Assembly: GCF_014197915.1 (NCBI RefSeq)
Contig: NZ_JACIGK010000002.1
Coordinates: 62,001-126,000 of the forward strand
Length of the DNA stretch: 64,000 nucleotides
Origin: Roseospira visakhapatnamensis
Lineage (GTDB): Bacteria > Pseudomonadota > Alphaproteobacteria > Rhodospirillales > Rhodospirillaceae
Direction of reading: 5' to 3'
In this document: positions 32,589 through 42,121 of the stretch, piece after piece
Position numbering within the stretch: position 1 is the first letter of the stretch
Layout: the number at the start of each line of letters is the position of its first letter
The notes under the pieces: generated by a model
Database searches by the model: none
What the model was told of the DNA's origin: nothing
The model's input: only the letters and a program-made list of their open reading frames with translations
Program-made: the position numbers and the translations under genes

Positions 32589-33242
32589 ATGACCCTGATC
32601 CCCCGCTTTTCGTCGGTCCGCCCGCGCTGGATCCCGGCCGTTCTGGTGGCCCTGTCGCTGCTGGTCGCCGCCCCCATGGGCGCCCGCGCCGCCGATCTGC
32701 CCAACGAGCCCGCCGCCTTCATCCAGGCCGTCGCCTCCCATGCCATCGACAACATCCTGACCCCGGACATCTCGCAGAAGGAGCGGATCGGCCGCTTCGA
32801 GACCCTTCTGGATGAAGCCTTCGACCTGGAGGCCGTGGGCCGGTTCGTGGTCGGCCGCGCGTGGCGCACGGCCAGCGAGGAGGAACGCACCGAGTTCCTG
32901 CGGCTGTTCAAGGAGTTCAACGTCTACAACTGGGGCAGCCGGTTCGACGAATACGGGGGCCAGCAGTTGCACGTGCGCAACGTGGTGCCGGATGGGGACA
33001 AGGGCCACTTCATCGAGACCGAGATCGGCGCCAAGGAAGGCAACCCGTTCGTCGTCACCTGGCGGGTCCGGCAGCGGGCCGGGGGCTTGCGCATCGTCGA
33101 CCTGTCGGTGGAAGGCATCTGGATGTCGCAGACCTGGCGATCCGAGTATGCCTCGGTGTTGAAGAAGGAAGGCACCGTGGCCGGCTTGAACGCCGTGCTG
33201 GAGCAACGCCTGGAGGACATCCGCGCCAAGACGACGCTCTAG
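32589..33242 (+). CDS. MlaC/Ttg2D-like ABC transporter auxiliary protein
   Basis: A 217-residue exported protein: signal peptide with hydrophobic core (about 14-30) and an Ala-Arg-Ala cut, then the MlaC fold (ISQKERIGRFETLLDEAFDLEAVGRFVVGRAWR, FKEFNVYNWGSRF, VVTWRVRQR, VDLSVEGIWM, TVAGLNAVLEQRLEDI). MlaC carries phospholipids between membranes for an MCE-type transporter. No mlaD, mlaE or mlaF gene is adjacent, so the cognate transporter is encoded elsewhere. GAGGG five bases upstream supports ATG 32589. Confidence 0.9.
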   Translation: MTLIPRFSSVRPRWIPAVLVALSLLVAAPMGARAADLPNEPAAFIQAVASHAIDNILTPDISQKERIGRFETLLDEAFDLEAVGRFVVGRAWRTASEEERTEFLRLFKEFNVYNWGSRFDEYGGQQLHVRNVVPDGDKGHFIETEIGAKEGNPFVVTWRVRQRAGGLRIVDLSVEGIWMSQTWRSEYASVLKKEGTVAGLNAVLEQRLEDIRAKTTL

Positions 33243-33565
33243 AACCAGCCTGCGGGATGTGTCCGGGTTGCGCGCCGGGACAAACGGGCGCGCGGCCGGT
33301 CGTGGGCGGTGACCATGCGCCGCCACCGACCCGGTGATGCTTGATCACGATGCGTGATGCGGGTCCAAGGGACCCCGGCGGCGCCTTTGACGGGCGCCGC
33401 ACGCGTGTCCGGTATCGGTCGGACGTGGGCGTGTGGGGGATGGAGGCGGCGCCTGATCCGGGCGCCGTGTCGGGGATAACCGTGTGCCGGGGTGCGTGAC
33501 TTAGTCACAGCCTCACCGCTCGGGCTTGGGTAGGATCGGTGCCCAATCCCCCGAAGGACACCCCG
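33243..33565. other. Intergenic region, small dyads only
   Basis: A 323-bp gap with no gene. It holds the hairpin GCGGCGCC-tttgac-GGGCGCCGC near 33380-33402 and the 13-bp dyad GTGACTTAGTCAC near 33497-33509. The second could be an operator for the ABC1-kinase gene at 33566. No copy of the dispersed repeats was seen here. Confidence 0.5.
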
Positions 33566-34888
33566 ATGACCGAGCATAAACCCGACTCCCGTGCCCTGGC
33601 GGTGCCCAGCGGCCGTCTGACCCGCCTCGCCCGTTTCGGCGGCCTTGCCTCCAACATCGCCGGCACGGCGGCGCTGCACGGCGCGCGCCAGGTGGTCCAG
33701 GGCAAGCGGCCCCGCGCGAGCGACCTGCTGCTGACGCCCGCCAACGCCCGCAAGGTGGCCGATCAGATGGCCCACATGCGGGGCGCGGCGATGAAGGTGG
33801 GCCAGCTCATCTCCATGGACGCGGGCGACATGCTGCCGCCCGAACTGGCCCAGATCATGGCCCGGCTCAGGGCCGATGCCCATTACATGCCGGGCGCGCA
33901 GCTCAAGAGGGTGCTGGACGACGCCTGGGGCCAGGGCTGGCAAAGGCGGTTCGCCAAGTTCACCGTGCGGCCCATCGCGGCGGCCTCCATCGGGCAGGTG
34001 CACCGGGCCCATACGCTGGACGGACGCGACCTGGCGATCAAGGTGCAGTACCCGGGCGTTCGCCGCAGCATCAACAGCGACGTGAACAACGTGGCCGCCC
34101 TGATGCGGATGTCCGGGGTCATGTCCAAGGACCTCGACATCACGCCGATGCTGGAGGAAGCCAAGCGGCAGCTCCACGAAGAGGCCGACTACGAGCGCGA
34201 GGGTCGGTATCTCACGCGGTTCGCCGAGCTTCTGGCCGGTGCCCCGGACTTCGTGGTGCCCAGCCTGCACGCGGACCTGACCACGCGGGACGTGCTGGCG
34301 ATGGACTACGTCGAGGGTGTGGGCATCGAGACCCTGGCCGACGCGCCGCAGGAGATGCGCGACCGGGTGATGGCGCTGCTGATTGGGTTGCTGTTCCGCG
34401 AGTTCTTCGAGTTCCAGCTGATGCAGACCGACCCGAACTTCGCGAACTACCGCTATCAGCCGGCGACGGGCCGGGTGGTGCTGCTGGACTTCGGCGCCTC
34501 GCGCGCGTTCCGCCCCGAGATGGCCGAGCAGTTCCGCCGCCTGATGACGGCGGGTATCGATGGGGACCGCGCGGCGGTGCGGCAAGCAATCCTCGACATC
34601 GGCTTTTTCGCCGAGCATACGGCCACGCACCACCAGCAGCTCATGGTCGACATGTTCGAGATGTCCATGGAGCCCCTGAAGCGCCCCGGCGCCTTCGACT
34701 TCGCCGACAACGATCTGGCGGTGCGGATGCGGGACGTGGGGATGGCGCTGGGCGCCGACCGCGAGTTCTGGCATATCCCGCCGATCGACACGCTGTTCAT
34801 GCAGCGCAAGTTCGGCGGCTTCTACCTGCTGGCGAGCCGGCTGAAGGCGCGCGTCGACCTGCGGGCCATCATCGAGGGCTATCTTTGA
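33566..34888 (+). CDS. ABC1/AarF (UbiB-like) atypical kinase
   Basis: A 440-residue ABC1-family protein. The diagnostic KxGQ motif is MKVGQLISMDAGDMLPPEL, the Ala-rich loop is AAASIGQVHRA, and LAIKVQ carries the ATP-binding Lys. EADYEREGRYL follows; the usual DPHPGN is replaced by TDPNFANY, and the metal-binding DFG is LDFGAS. It has no C-terminal membrane helices, unlike UbiB. It is closer to the soluble ABC1 proteins, whose role is lipid or quinone related but unsettled. GAAGGA supports ATG 33566. The ubiTUV genes are 22 kb away. Confidence 0.88.
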   Translation: MTEHKPDSRALAVPSGRLTRLARFGGLASNIAGTAALHGARQVVQGKRPRASDLLLTPANARKVADQMAHMRGAAMKVGQLISMDAGDMLPPELAQIMARLRADAHYMPGAQLKRVLDDAWGQGWQRRFAKFTVRPIAAASIGQVHRAHTLDGRDLAIKVQYPGVRRSINSDVNNVAALMRMSGVMSKDLDITPMLEEAKRQLHEEADYEREGRYLTRFAELLAGAPDFVVPSLHADLTTRDVLAMDYVEGVGIETLADAPQEMRDRVMALLIGLLFREFFEFQLMQTDPNFANYRYQPATGRVVLLDFGASRAFRPEMAEQFRRLMTAGIDGDRAAVRQAILDIGFFAEHTATHHQQLMVDMFEMSMEPLKRPGAFDFADNDLAVRMRDVGMALGADREFWHIPPIDTLFMQRKFGGFYLLASRLKARVDLRAIIEGYL

Positions 34889-35077
34889 GACCACCCGTCG
34901 TTGACCTCGACGCGTCCGGGTCCCGGTCGAGGGGACTCACGGGAAGGCTCGCTTTTTTTCGGCTCATCCGGGATCCTCGGAGTCGAGGGGGGCGAGGGGG
35001 CCAGCCATGGCCCGGCGCGCCGCGGTGGATCGCTGGCCCGTGACGCGGCGATGACCCGTCTGGGAGGATGAGCAGGC

Positions 35078-37894
35078 GTGCGCTGGTTGGCGGTGTTTCT
35101 GGTCGTCGCGGTGGCCGCGTCGGGGTACATGGCCCATCGGTTCATGGTCGATCGTGACCGGCTGCTGCACGAACACCTGGTGGAGGTGCGCGCCACCTGG
35201 GGGGCGGTCACGCGTGTCTACCGGCTGGTGGCGGAGAGCATCATCGCCGAATCGGTGAACACGCCCGAGGTCTGGTCGATCATGCGCCGGGCGGTCCAGC
35301 GGGAGGGCGACCAGCGAGACCTCGCCCGCGCCCAGTTGCGCCGGCTGATGCTCCCCGTCTACGAGCGTCTGACGCAACGCCGGCTGCGGCAGCTCCACTT
35401 TCACCTGCCGACCGCCGAAAGCTTCCTGCGTGTGCATATGCCGTCCCGGTACGGCGATTCCCTGACCCAGGTCCGCCCCTCGGTGCGCCTGGCCAACACC
35501 GAGCGGCGCCGGGTCACCGCCTTCGAGATCGGCAGGCTGTATCACGGCTTCCGGTTCGTGTTTCCGCTGGGCGACGAGCACGACACCCTGGGAACGGTCG
35601 AGGCCAGCGTTGGCTTCGATGCCCTGAGCGCGGAGATGGCGCCGCTCATTCCCCGGACCTCGTTCCGCCTCATCCTGAACGCGGCGACGGTGCGGGACCG
35701 GGTGGACCCGGATCGGCTGGCGCTGTACGCCCCGGTTACCTTCGCCCCGGATTTCCTGCTGGAGGGCAACGCCGAGACCGGCGCGCCGACGCAGGGGTTC
35801 GGGACGCCGACGGACCCGGTGACGCGGCACCTGGCGCGCTGGGATGATCTTCCGGACCGGCTGCGCCAGGGCGCGGCGTTTGCCCTGCCGGTGACCGTGG
35901 CGCGGCAGCCCTGCGCCGTGAGCTTCCTGCCGGTGCCCAACGTAACGGGGGAGGTCGCCGCCTACGTGATCGCCGTGACGGCCGTGCCGGATATGGTGGC
36001 GCTGCGCAACGGACGGCTCGTGGAGGCGGCCGTGATGCTGCTGGTCATGGGCCTGGTGGTGGCTCTTCTGGGGGTGACCGTGGACAGCCGGCGTCGCGCC
36101 CTGGTGGAGCGGCGCCGACTGCTGGCCGTGGCGGACACCATGGCCGAGGGCCTTTATGCGCTCGATCGGCGGGGCCGGATCGCGTTCGTCAACCAGGCGG
36201 CGGAACGGCTGCTGGGCTGGACTCGGCCGGAGATCCTCGGGCGACCGCCGGCCGCGCTGTTCGTGCCGCCCGCCGAGGCCGCTGCGGTGGCGGACGCGGC
36301 CAACCCGACGGCCATCGCCTGGCGCGTCGCCGACGACGATCGGAGCGGCCCGCAGGCCCGCGTGACCGAGGGGGCGGCCGATGCCGCGCCGACGGCGGTG
36401 GAGGGCCCCCGGGACGTGATCTTCACCCGCGCCGACGGTCGCCGGTTCACGGCGCAGGTCACGCGGGCGCCCCTGGTCGAGACATCGGCCACGGCCGAGG
36501 TGGCCGTCATCACCTTTTCCGACGTCACCGAGCGGCGGCGGGTCATGGAGGACCTGCGCATCCGCAATGCGTTGCTCGGCACGCAGCTCGACGCGTCGCC
36601 CGAGGGCATTCACTGGGTGGACATGGACGGCGTCGTGCGGTCCTGGAACCGGCGTATGCTCGACCTGTGGGGGCTGGGCGCGGCGACGCTGGACGGGGCC
36701 GACCGGACCCGCCTGCGGGCGCTGTTGCGCGACCGGCTGGCCGACCCAGACGGCCCGGCGGGCCGTGAGGTGCTGGCCCTGGTGGAACGGCCCCCCGAAC
36801 ACCCGGAGGCGCGCGGCGCGGAGCTGGAGGTGGCCACGGTCCATGGCCATGTCCTGGAGGTGCTGTGTCGGCCGCTGCGGGCGGAGGATGGCACCGCCTT
36901 CGGCCACGTCTGGTTCACGCGCGACATCACCCCCTTCCGCGCGGCGGAGCAGGCCCTCGCCGATCGCTCCCGGGCCGTGCAGGACGCCAACGCCGATCTG
37001 CGGGCCAGCCGCGAGAATCTGCGCCGGCGCACCACCGAACTGGCCCGTCTGGCCGAAAGCCTGGACGTGGCGCGGGGCGAGGCGGAGGTCCGGAAGACGG
37101 AGGCCGAGCGGACCCTTGCCCAGTTGCGGGAGACCCAGGCGCACCTGGTCCAGGTGGAAAAGGCGGCCGCCCTGGGGCATCTGGTGTCCGGCGTGGCGCA
37201 CGAGATCAACACGCCCGTGGGGACCGCGCTGACGGCGATCACCCACCTGACGGATGAACTGGCCCGCCTGCGCCAGGACGTGGAGGACCGCAAGGTGGAC
37301 CGGCGGCGGTTCGCGCGTTTCGCCGACGTGGCCGATGGGACCGCCGCGCTGGTCCGGTCCAACCTGCGGCGGGCCGCCGATCTGGTCAGCGGCTTCCAGC
37401 GGATGTCGGTGATGCCCGAGGCGGGCGACCGGGCCGTGTTCGACCTGCGGGCGGTGGTCGACGGGGCCGTCGCCACGGTGCGCGCCACGCATGCGGCGCA
37501 CCCGGCCCGCATCGACGTGGACGTTCCCCCGGACATGGACATGGAGGGCTATCCCACGGCCCTCGGCCGCGTGCTGGAGATGCTGCTGGACAACGCGCTG
37601 ATCCATGGCCTGCCGGACGGGCGGGACGGCGCGGCTTGGGTGACCGTGGCCTACCACTCCGAGACCGAGGTGGTCGTGCGTATCGGCGACGACGGCGCCG
37701 GCATCGCCCACGACAGCCTGACGCGGGTGTTCGAGCCGTTCTTCAGCACGCGGCGCGGCCAGGGGCGCAACGGACTGGGCCTGCACATCGTGTTCAGCAC
37801 CGTGACCGAGGTGCTGGGGGGGCGCATCAGCCTGGATTCCGCGATCGGACGGGGCACGCTGGTGATCCTGGAACTGCCGCGCCGCGCGCCCTGA
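35078..37894 (+). CDS. Membrane-bound sensor histidine kinase with PAS domains
   Basis: A 938-residue kinase. Transmembrane helices at about 3-22 and 308-330 flank a periplasmic Cache-like region with the line LRQLHFHLPTAESFLRVHMP. A PAS domain (about 345-490), a second PAS-like domain (about 495-620) and a coiled stretch lead to the phospho-acceptor box LVSGVAHEINTPVGTAL. An ATPase domain follows, with LDNALIHG (N box), GDDGAGIAHD (G1) and a FEPFFSTRRGQGRNGLGL block. It has no receiver domain, and no response regulator gene is adjacent. The start is GTG 35078 behind GGGAGG. Ligand unknown. Confidence 0.9.
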   Translation: MRWLAVFLVVAVAASGYMAHRFMVDRDRLLHEHLVEVRATWGAVTRVYRLVAESIIAESVNTPEVWSIMRRAVQREGDQRDLARAQLRRLMLPVYERLTQRRLRQLHFHLPTAESFLRVHMPSRYGDSLTQVRPSVRLANTERRRVTAFEIGRLYHGFRFVFPLGDEHDTLGTVEASVGFDALSAEMAPLIPRTSFRLILNAATVRDRVDPDRLALYAPVTFAPDFLLEGNAETGAPTQGFGTPTDPVTRHLARWDDLPDRLRQGAAFALPVTVARQPCAVSFLPVPNVTGEVAAYVIAVTAVPDMVALRNGRLVEAAVMLLVMGLVVALLGVTVDSRRRALVERRRLLAVADTMAEGLYALDRRGRIAFVNQAAERLLGWTRPEILGRPPAALFVPPAEAAAVADAANPTAIAWRVADDDRSGPQARVTEGAADAAPTAVEGPRDVIFTRADGRRFTAQVTRAPLVETSATAEVAVITFSDVTERRRVMEDLRIRNALLGTQLDASPEGIHWVDMDGVVRSWNRRMLDLWGLGAATLDGADRTRLRALLRDRLADPDGPAGREVLALVERPPEHPEARGAELEVATVHGHVLEVLCRPLRAEDGTAFGHVWFTRDITPFRAAEQALADRSRAVQDANADLRASRENLRRRTTELARLAESLDVARGEAEVRKTEAERTLAQLRETQAHLVQVEKAAALGHLVSGVAHEINTPVGTALTAITHLTDELARLRQDVEDRKVDRRRFARFADVADGTAALVRSNLRRAADLVSGFQRMSVMPEAGDRAVFDLRAVVDGAVATVRATHAAHPARIDVDVPPDMDMEGYPTALGRVLEMLLDNALIHGLPDGRDGAAWVTVAYHSETEVVVRIGDDGAGIAHDSLTRVFEPFFSTRRGQGRNGLGLHIVFSTVTEVLGGRISLDSAIGRGTLVILELPRRAP

Positions 37895-38013
37895 CCCCGG
37901 GATCCCGGGCGGGAGGGCCGGCGCCTTGCGGTCCACGGGACGGGCCGCCTACTGTCGTCCCCGACCCCGGTTGACCCCGGCGCCCGTTCACCCCGACCAG
38001 AGGAACCCCGCGC

Positions 38014-39255
38014 ATGCTTGAGGATCGCCGCGTCCTGCTGATCGTCGCCGGCGGCATCGCCGCCTACAAGACCCTGGACCTGATCCGTCGGCTGCGCGAG
38101 CGCGGCGCCCGGGTCCGCTGCGTGATGACCGCCGCTGCCCGGCAGTTCGTCACGCCGCTGTCGCTGTCCGCCCTCACCGGCGACAAGGTCTACGACGACC
38201 TGTTCTCGCTGACCGACGAGGCGGAGATGGGGCACATCCAGTTGTCCCGCGATGCCGACCTGCTGGTGGTGGCCCCGGCCACCGCCAATATCCTGGCGCG
38301 CATGGCCCACGGCCTGGCCGATGACCTGGCCACCACGGTGCTGCTGGCGACCGACGCGCCGGTGCTGGTCGCGCCGGCCATGAACGTGCGCATGTGGGAC
38401 CATCCGGCGACCCGGGCCAACATGGCCGTGCTGCGGGACCGGGGCGTGGCCGTGGTGGGGCCGGACGAGGGCGACATGGCCTGTGGCGAGTACGGGCCGG
38501 GGCGCATGGCCGAGCCGCAAGCCATCCTGGCGGCCATCGCCGGCCATCCGCGCAAGGCCGGGGCCGGTCCCGACGCCGTCTCGGGGCCGGGTCCCCTTGC
38601 GGGGCGCCGCGCCCTGGTCACCAGTGGTCCCACGCACGAGGCCATCGACCCGGTGCGCTACATCGCCAATCACAGTTCGGGCAAGCAGGGCCACGCCATC
38701 GCCGCCGCGCTGGCGCGTCTGGGGGCGGCGGTGACCCTGGTGTCGGGGCCGGTGCGCGTGCCCGACCCGCCCGGGGTGACGGTGGTGGCGGTGGACAGCG
38801 CCCGGGCCATGCTGGCCGCCTGCCAGGCGGTGTTGCCGGTCGACGTGGCGGTGTGCGCGGCCGCCGTGGCCGACTGGGGCGTGGCCGACCGTGCGCCGCA
38901 GAAGCTGAAGAAGGCGCCGGGGCAGGAGACCCTGACCCTGACCCTGACCCGCAATCCGGACATCCTGGCCACCGTGGCGGCGCCGGGACCGGCGCGTCCC
39001 CGCCTGGTGGTGGGGTTCGCCGCCGAGACCGAGCACCTTCTGGAGCACGCCCGCGAGAAGCGCGCGCGCAAGGGCTGCGACTGGATCGTCGCCAACGATG
39101 TCGGCGCCGCCACCGGCACCTTCGGGGGCGATCGCAACACGGTGCATGTCATCGGTACCGAGGGCGTGGAGGCCTGGCCTCCGCTGACCAAGGCGGCGGT
39201 GGCCGAGCGTCTGGCCGCGCGCATCGCCGAGGCCCTGGCGGAGGACGCCTCGTGA
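38014..39255 (+). CDS. coaBC: CoaBC, phosphopantothenoylcysteine synthetase/decarboxylase
   Basis: A 413-residue bifunctional enzyme. The N-terminal flavin-dependent decarboxylase (CoaC) shows [17 protein letters not shown], the catalytic His in [22 protein letters not shown], and [13 protein letters not shown]. The C-terminal CoaB synthetase shows [29 protein letters not shown]-like [22 protein letters not shown] and [15 protein letters not shown]. Together they convert 4'-phosphopantothenate to 4'-phosphopantetheine. The stop overlaps the dut start by 4 bp. Confidence 0.97.
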   Translation: MLEDRRVLLIVAGGIAAYKTLDLIRRLRERGARVRCVMTAAARQFVTPLSLSALTGDKVYDDLFSLTDEAEMGHIQLSRDADLLVVAPATANILARMAHGLADDLATTVLLATDAPVLVAPAMNVRMWDHPATRANMAVLRDRGVAVVGPDEGDMACGEYGPGRMAEPQAILAAIAGHPRKAGAGPDAVSGPGPLAGRRALVTSGPTHEAIDPVRYIANHSSGKQGHAIAAALARLGAAVTLVSGPVRVPDPPGVTVVAVDSARAMLAACQAVLPVDVAVCAAAVADWGVADRAPQKLKKAPGQETLTLTLTRNPDILATVAAPGPARPRLVVGFAAETEHLLEHAREKRARKGCDWIVANDVGAATGTFGGDRNTVHVIGTEGVEAWPPLTKAAVAERLAARIAEALAEDAS

Positions 39256-39716
39256 CCGCTCCGGCCGCGCCCCTGCCGATCCCGGTGGTTCGCACCGAAT
39301 CCGGCGTCGACCTGCCGTTGCCCGCCTACGCGACCCCGGGGGCGGCCGGCCTTGATCTGCTGGCGGCGGTTTCCGCGCGGGTTGAATTGAGGCCGGGAGA
39401 TCGCCAATTGATTCCTGCCGGTCTGCGGATCGCCCTGCCGGCGGGATACGAGGCCCAGGTGCGCCCCCGCTCCGGCCTGGCCCTCCGGCATGGCGTCACG
39501 GTGCTGAACACGCCGGGCACCATCGACGCGGACTATCGCGGCGAGGTCGGGGTCATCCTCATCAACCTGGGGGCCGAGCCCTTCGCGGTGACCCGGGGGA
39601 TGCGAATCGCGCAACTGGTCGTGGCGCCCGTGACCCGGGTGGCCTGGGCTCCGCTGGACGTCTTGCCGGAGTCCGCGCGCGGTTCGGGTGGGTTTGGCTC
39701 CACTGGAGGGCGATGA
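39252..39716 (+). CDS. dut: Deoxyuridine 5'-triphosphate nucleotidohydrolase
   Basis: A 154-residue trimeric dUTPase. All five motifs are present: AGLDLLA (I), RPRSGLAL (II), [18 protein letters not shown] (III), [11 protein letters not shown] (IV) and the C-terminal GSGGFGSTG (V). It hydrolyses dUTP to dUMP, keeping uracil out of DNA. The start is the GTG of the GTGA overlap with coaBC, a conserved gene pair in alphaproteobacteria, so the two are co-translated. Confidence 0.96.
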   Translation: MTAPAAPLPIPVVRTESGVDLPLPAYATPGAAGLDLLAAVSARVELRPGDRQLIPAGLRIALPAGYEAQVRPRSGLALRHGVTVLNTPGTIDADYRGEVGVILINLGAEPFAVTRGMRIAQLVVAPVTRVAWAPLDVLPESARGSGGFGSTGGR

Positions 39717-39802
39717 CAGGCCCCGAGCGTGGGGAATCGAAACCGCCGGGTGACAGGTTCGTGTACATCTTAGCGAGATCGCGGGGGTTCCCGCTCGTTA
39801 TG

Positions 39803-39831
39803 TTAGTGGAAGACACGTGCGGCGATATGAT
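39803..39831 (+). promoter_or_regulatory. Weak candidate promoter upstream of kaiC
   Basis: TATGAT at 39826-39831 is a good -10 hexamer. The -35 position, TTAGTG with a 17-bp spacer, is poor. It lies 111 bp before the kaiC start in a locally less GC-rich stretch. Confidence 0.3.
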
Positions 39832-39941
39832 ACGGTGACGGTTCACGAAGGCGTGTTTCCAGGGGCGATGGCGTGTTGAGGGGATCCCCGGACCGACACG
39901 GCGCATTCCGCCAGGACTCTAACGGAGGTCAGGATACCCCC

Positions 39942-41612
39942 ATGAACGTTGAGCAGATCAGCACCGGCGTGACCGGCCTTGACCGGGTCCTGGCCGGCGG
40001 ATACGTGGCCCACAGTCCCACCCTGATCGTTGGCCCGCCCGGGTGTGGCAAGACCCTGTTCCTGCTTCAGTTCCTGGCGTCGGGGGCGCACCAGGGCCAG
40101 CGCGTGGTCTGCGCCACCTGCTCCGAGGCGCCGGAGCGGCTGGTCTCCTACATGCGGGCCCTGAACCATCCGGTGGATCAGTGGCTGACCGACGGACTCC
40201 TGACCTTCGTCGACCTGCGCCCGATTCATTCCGAGATGGTCGCCGGACCCTACAACCTGGATGTCGTGAAGGTTCGGGTCGATGCCGCCCTGGCCGTGGA
40301 AGGCACGGTGCCGGCGGATGCCCGCCTGTGTATCGACGATCTGAACCGTCTAGCCTATGCCTTCGACGCCTCGGGCGTCGCCTATGAAACCACCCTGTCC
40401 TTGCTGAAGCTGCTGCGCGATACCCGGGCCACCACCCTGATCGCCATGGGGGACGACGATCAGCGCCGCATCACGCCGGTGGACTACGCCGTCGATGCCA
40501 TCATCGAACTGAACCAGACGGTGGAGAACCGGTTGATGACCCGCACGCTGCGCATCTCGAAGATGCGCGGCGTGGGGCATGGAACCAATATGTACCCGTT
40601 CCTGATCGACGGGTCGGGACCGCGCCTGATCCCCATCACCGGCCTGGATGGCGTCTACCGGTCGCGCCAGGGGATGGTGAGGACCGGACATGACGGCCTG
40701 GACCGCCTGCTGGGCGGTGGTGTGTACCGGGGCGGTGCCGTGATGATCACCGGGACCTCGGGCACCGGGAAAAGCACCCTTCTGGGGCTTTTGTCCGTCG
40801 GCCTGTGCACCGAGGGCATGACCGGGATCTATCTGAGTTACGAGCAGGATCAGAGCGAACTGCGCCACGACCTCGACGGCGTGGGAATCGACGTGGGCTC
40901 GTTGATCGACGACAACAAACTGGACATCCGGCTGATCCGCTCGGTCGACTACGGTCTGGAAGAACACCTGATCCGCATCACCCGCACCTTGATCGACGAG
41001 AAGCCGGACTTCCTGATCATCGATGCCGTGACCGCCTTGATGGACCTGGGCGCGACGTTGTCGGTCAAGGGCATGCTCGTGCGCCTGATCGACTTCTGCA
41101 AGGCCCAGGGCACCACCATCATTCTGACCGAGTTGCTGACGGATGCGGCCCTCAGCGGTAGCACGCTTGGGCTGTCGTCGCTGCTGGACACCTGGATCCG
41201 CGTGGAACTGCATCGCCAGTCGGGCGAATACGTGCGCCTGATTCGCGTCCTGAAGGGACGAGGCGCGCGCACATCCTCACAGCTCAAGGAATTTCACATC
41301 ACCAGCGAGGGTATCGTGATCGAGGATCCCTACCTGGGCGCGGGCACCTTCGTGTTCGGCACGGAAAAGCTTGTGCGCGAGCAGCAGGAGGCGTTTGAGT
41401 ACGGTGAACTGCGGCTGCAGATGGCCCACCTGAAACGGCAACTCACCCACGTGCCCATTGCGTTCGATGCCCGCGTCGCGCAGACCGAAATGGAACGGGA
41501 CGAGGCCATGGAGCGCGTGCGGGCCGATATCGCTCATCTGGAACGCCGCATCGCCGGGATGGCCAGCCACGCCGATCAGATCCGTCGAATCAGGGGGGGG
41601 CATGGTCAATGA
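39942..41612 (+). CDS. kaiC: KaiC-like circadian-clock-type ATPase
   Basis: A 556-residue double-RecA protein. Domain CI has Walker A GPPGCGKT (31-38); CII has GTSGTGKS (271-278). Paired Glu motifs are altered: S61-E62 in CI and E301-Q302 in CII, against EE in cyanobacterial KaiC. The autophosphorylation pair corresponds by eye to S412-S413 (LGLSSLLDTW) instead of Ser-Thr. LKGRGARTSSQLKEF matches the region after the CII active site. About 55 residues of coiled helix follow the canonical end. It overlaps kaiB by ATGA. It is probably a timing or stress switch rather than a full clock, since no kaiA is present. GGAGG lies upstream of ATG 39942. Confidence 0.9.
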   Translation: MNVEQISTGVTGLDRVLAGGYVAHSPTLIVGPPGCGKTLFLLQFLASGAHQGQRVVCATCSEAPERLVSYMRALNHPVDQWLTDGLLTFVDLRPIHSEMVAGPYNLDVVKVRVDAALAVEGTVPADARLCIDDLNRLAYAFDASGVAYETTLSLLKLLRDTRATTLIAMGDDDQRRITPVDYAVDAIIELNQTVENRLMTRTLRISKMRGVGHGTNMYPFLIDGSGPRLIPITGLDGVYRSRQGMVRTGHDGLDRLLGGGVYRGGAVMITGTSGTGKSTLLGLLSVGLCTEGMTGIYLSYEQDQSELRHDLDGVGIDVGSLIDDNKLDIRLIRSVDYGLEEHLIRITRTLIDEKPDFLIIDAVTALMDLGATLSVKGMLVRLIDFCKAQGTTIILTELLTDAALSGSTLGLSSLLDTWIRVELHRQSGEYVRLIRVLKGRGARTSSQLKEFHITSEGIVIEDPYLGAGTFVFGTEKLVREQQEAFEYGELRLQMAHLKRQLTHVPIAFDARVAQTEMERDEAMERVRADIAHLERRIAGMASHADQIRRIRGGHGQ

Positions 41613-41941
41613 CAACCGATGGCCGCTCGCAAGGATTTCGCGCGACGCTGCGGCTGTTCGTCGTCGGACGAACGGCGGCGACGCGTCGGGCGGTCGCCAA
41701 TGCCCGGACCCTGGGAGAGGTCGACATCATCGACGTGCGGGAACACCCTCACCTGGCGGAGGCCGATCGCATCATCGCCACGCCAACCCTGATTCGGACC
41801 GATGCCGTGTCGGTACGGATCATCGGGGACCTGAGTGACCTGGACGCCGTGCGTGCCCACCTTGGCCCGCCGTTTTCCAGGCCGGAGGACGACACGCCGG
41901 GCTGGGAGTGCGACGACACGACGTTCGGCGATCCGCTGTGA
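41609..41941 (+). CDS. kaiB: KaiB-like protein
   Basis: A 110-residue thioredoxin-like protein with the KaiB pattern: LRLFVVGRTAATRRAVANAR, then DIIDVREHPHLAEADRIIATPTL and VRIIGDLSDLDAVRAHLG. Cyanobacterial KaiB switches fold and binds the KaiC CI ring at night. Here the gene follows kaiC (ATGA overlap) instead of preceding it. A 25-residue acidic tail is added. Co-translation with kaiC implies a complex. Confidence 0.92.
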   Translation: MTTDGRSQGFRATLRLFVVGRTAATRRAVANARTLGEVDIIDVREHPHLAEADRIIATPTLIRTDAVSVRIIGDLSDLDAVRAHLGPPFSRPEDDTPGWECDDTTFGDPL

Positions 41942-41954
41942 TCGTCTCCCTGGA

Positions 41955-42020
41955 TTGTCAAAGCATTTGCTATGTTAGATAGTTTTTTTGGAAAATAAAC
42001 ACTTAAAATTGTTTTTCGAG
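41955..42020. other. AT-rich pocket between convergent genes
   Basis: About 66 bp, roughly two-thirds A+T, including TAGTTTTTTTGGAAAATAA and AAAATTGTTTTTC, in DNA that is otherwise strongly GC-rich. It is bracketed by CGTCTC (41944-41949) and GAGACG (about 42018-42023) in inverted orientation. It contains possible promoter hexamers (TTGTCA and TTAGAT), but with a short spacer. No gene is seen. Confidence 0.5.
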
Positions 42021-42121
42021 ACGCTCCCGACGGATCCTGCGCGCCGGGGCGAGCCCAGCGCCGCCACACGGGGACGGCCGTCCATGGGCATTCGGCTCAA
42101 GGGACGACGGGACGTCGCGCC

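Noticed and set aside
36154-37542. Other long frames within the histidine kinase gene
   Set aside because: They are frame shadows, Arg/Ser-rich, with no start signals or recognisable folds.
34964-37936. Minus-strand open frame of 990 codons opposite the histidine kinase
   Set aside because: The + strand product has complete kinase motifs; the antisense product is low-complexity Arg/His/Gly-rich and without domains.
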